Shown here: one piece after another, positions 14,362 to 15,265 of the stretch
Numbering within the stretch: position 1 is the first letter of the stretch
Layout: the number at the start of each line of letters is the position of its first letter
Assembly: GCA_003022815.1 (NCBI GenBank)
Contig: PXSL01000028.1
Span: forward strand, 1 to 15,265
Direction: 5' to 3'
Length of the DNA: 15,265 nucleotides
Origin: Halobacteriales archaeon SW_5_68_122
GTDB lineage: Archaea > Halobacteriota > Halobacteria > Halobacteriales > Haloarculaceae
The notes under the pieces: model-generated
What the model was told of the DNA's origin: nothing
Databases searched by the model: none
Seen by the model: only the letters and a program-made list of their open reading frames with translations
Translations under genes and position numbers: made by a program

Positions 14362-15265
14362 ATGGACGTCACCGACCTCGCCCGCCGTCTGGTCGCCGTG
14401 CCGAGCCACGAGGACGAGACGGCGGCCGGCGACCTGATAGCCGGGTGGCTCGACGACCACACCGACGCCGACATCGAACGCGACGGCGTCGGCAACGTCA
14501 TCGCCCGCCGGAACGCCGGGGCCGGGGGGTCGCTGGCGCTCGTCGGCCACCACGACGTGGTGCCGCCGGACGACGGCCAACTCGACGGCGGAGAGTACGT
14601 CCTCGAGGAGCGCGACGGCCGGCTGTACGGTCGTGGCGCCGCCGACATGAAGGGTAGCCTCGCGGCGGCGATGGTCGCCTTCCGGGATGCCGACCCGGCC
14701 GGCGAACTCGCCTTCGCGTCCTTCGTCGGCGAGGAGTCCGGTGGGATCGGCTGTCGAGCCGCAATCGAGGACGGCTTCGCGCCGGACTACGCCGTCGTCG
14801 GCGAGGGCTCGACTGGCTACTCCGGGACGGGAGTCACGGATGTCGCCGTCGCCCACAAGGGCCGCCGGGCGGTGACCGTCGAGGCCGAGGGGGAGGCCGC
14901 TCACGCCAGCGAGCCGGAGGCCGGCGCCAACGCCGTCTACCGGGCGACGGAGGCCGTCGACCTCGTCCGGGCCGCCGACGCGCCCCGAACCGAGGTACTG
15001 GGCCACGACCTCGGGGGGAGCGTCATCGTCACCGAGATGGAGGGCGGCAGCGCCTGGAACGTCGTCCCCGAGGCCTGCGAGTTCACCGTCGACGAGCGGA
15101 CGGTCCCCGGCGAGCGCGCCGACCTCGGGGCCGTCGAGGCCGTCCCCGGCGTCTCCGTCGCGGTCAACCAGGACCTCCCGCCGATGGCCTGCGACGACGC
15201 CGCCTTCGCCGACGCGGTGCGCTCGGCGGCCGACGCCGCACAGGACGGCACGCCCGAGGCGGTGG
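14362..15265 (+). CDS. M20-family metallohydrolase (DapE/ArgE-type), truncated by the window edge
   Basis: A two-zinc amidohydrolase of the M20 family. The first 301 residues are in the window, and the frame is open to the edge. Metal-ligand and catalytic motifs are all visible: GHHDVVP at 62-68 (H63, D65), RGAADMKGS (D95), VGEESGGIG with the catalytic Glu-Glu pair at 124-125, GEGS (E148) and the dimer-domain AHASEPEAGANA (H181). The RGAADMKGS form resembles succinyl-diaminopimelate desuccinylases, but haloarchaeal members are mostly annotated only as M20/M25/M40 hydrolases and substrates include acyl-lysine or acyl-ornithine, so no symbol is given. Start MDVTDLARRLVAVPS at 14362 is the first ATG of this frame fitting the fold. 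Divergent from the PIN-ATPase-KH gene across 134 nt. Intact as far as seen. Confidence 0.9.
   Translation, partial: MDVTDLARRLVAVPSHEDETAAGDLIAGWLDDHTDADIERDGVGNVIARRNAGAGGSLALVGHHDVVPPDDGQLDGGEYVLEERDGRLYGRGAADMKGSLAAAMVAFRDADPAGELAFASFVGEESGGIGCRAAIEDGFAPDYAVVGEGSTGYSGTGVTDVAVAHKGRRAVTVEAEGEAAHASEPEAGANAVYRATEAVDLVRAADAPRTEVLGHDLGGSVIVTEMEGGSAWNVVPEACEFTVDERTVPGERADLGAVEAVPGVSVAVNQDLPPMACDDAAFADAVRSAADAAQDGTPEAV

Noticed and set aside
13448..14437. 329-aa plus-strand open frame opposite the PIN-ATPase-KH gene
   Set aside because: Antisense shadow of a recognisable coding frame; it also overruns the start of the M20 gene in another frame.
1..15265. tRNA and rRNA genes
   Set aside because: No cloverleaf with a T-loop GGTTCRA/B-box pattern and acceptor pairing, and no rRNA-like sequence, was found by eye on either strand.

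Overview
The window is a piece of a haloarchaeal chromosome (class Halobacteria). The predicted proteins are strongly acidic, codon third positions are mostly G or C, several genes start on or near the transcript 5' end about 26-28 nt below a TATA box, and secreted proteins carry twin-arginine lipoprotein signals. Family content is typically haloarchaeal: ABCE1/Rli1 with an EMC6-like partner, a fused ThiD-ThiN, a PIN-ATPase-KH protein, DUF5611, AlaX and a YgfZ/GcvT-like folate protein. Genus is not determined.

Layout, left to right. 1-1330 (-) is the N-terminal part of mutS, running off the left edge. 1389-1728 (-) is a highly structured non-native segment that looks like the 3' end of an IS200/IS605-type tnpB with its overlapping guide-RNA scaffold. 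1728-1815 is copy A of a palindromic repeat. 1812-3860 (-) holds alaX and thiDN. 3907-4083 (+) is a 58-aa orphan. 4096-5149 (-) holds DUF5611 and a zinc-ribbon protein. 5241-6727 (+) holds a small DUF6432-like gene and a ygfZ/gcvT-like gene, each ending exactly in another copy of the repeat (B, C). 6787-7714 is an AT-richer accessory segment with a small membrane protein and a ribbon-helix-helix/RelE toxin-antitoxin pair. 7952-9068 (+) is a PQQ-propeller lipoprotein. 9177-11329 (-) is emc6-like plus rli, overlapping by one base. 11471-11752 (+) is a winged-helix regulator with a perfect 14-bp palindrome upstream. 11872-12438 (+) is a small lipoprotein. 12520-14227 (-) is the PIN-ATPase-KH protein. 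14362 onward (+) is an M20 metallohydrolase that runs off the right edge.

Two things stand out. First, three copies of an approximately 88-nt imperfect palindrome begin one base before the TGA stop codon of three unrelated genes, all in the same reading phase and orientation, with compensatory changes between copies A and B in both the terminal arms and the central hairpin. Second, six of the genes (mutS, thiDN, DUF6432-like, relE, the PQQ lipoprotein, PIN-ATPase-KH) are frame-disrupted. In at least four, conserved internal residues are missing at the junction, while neighbouring genes are intact. That pattern is either an assembly/sequencing artefact or an unusual cluster of internal deletions, and it must be resolved before any gene here is called dead.
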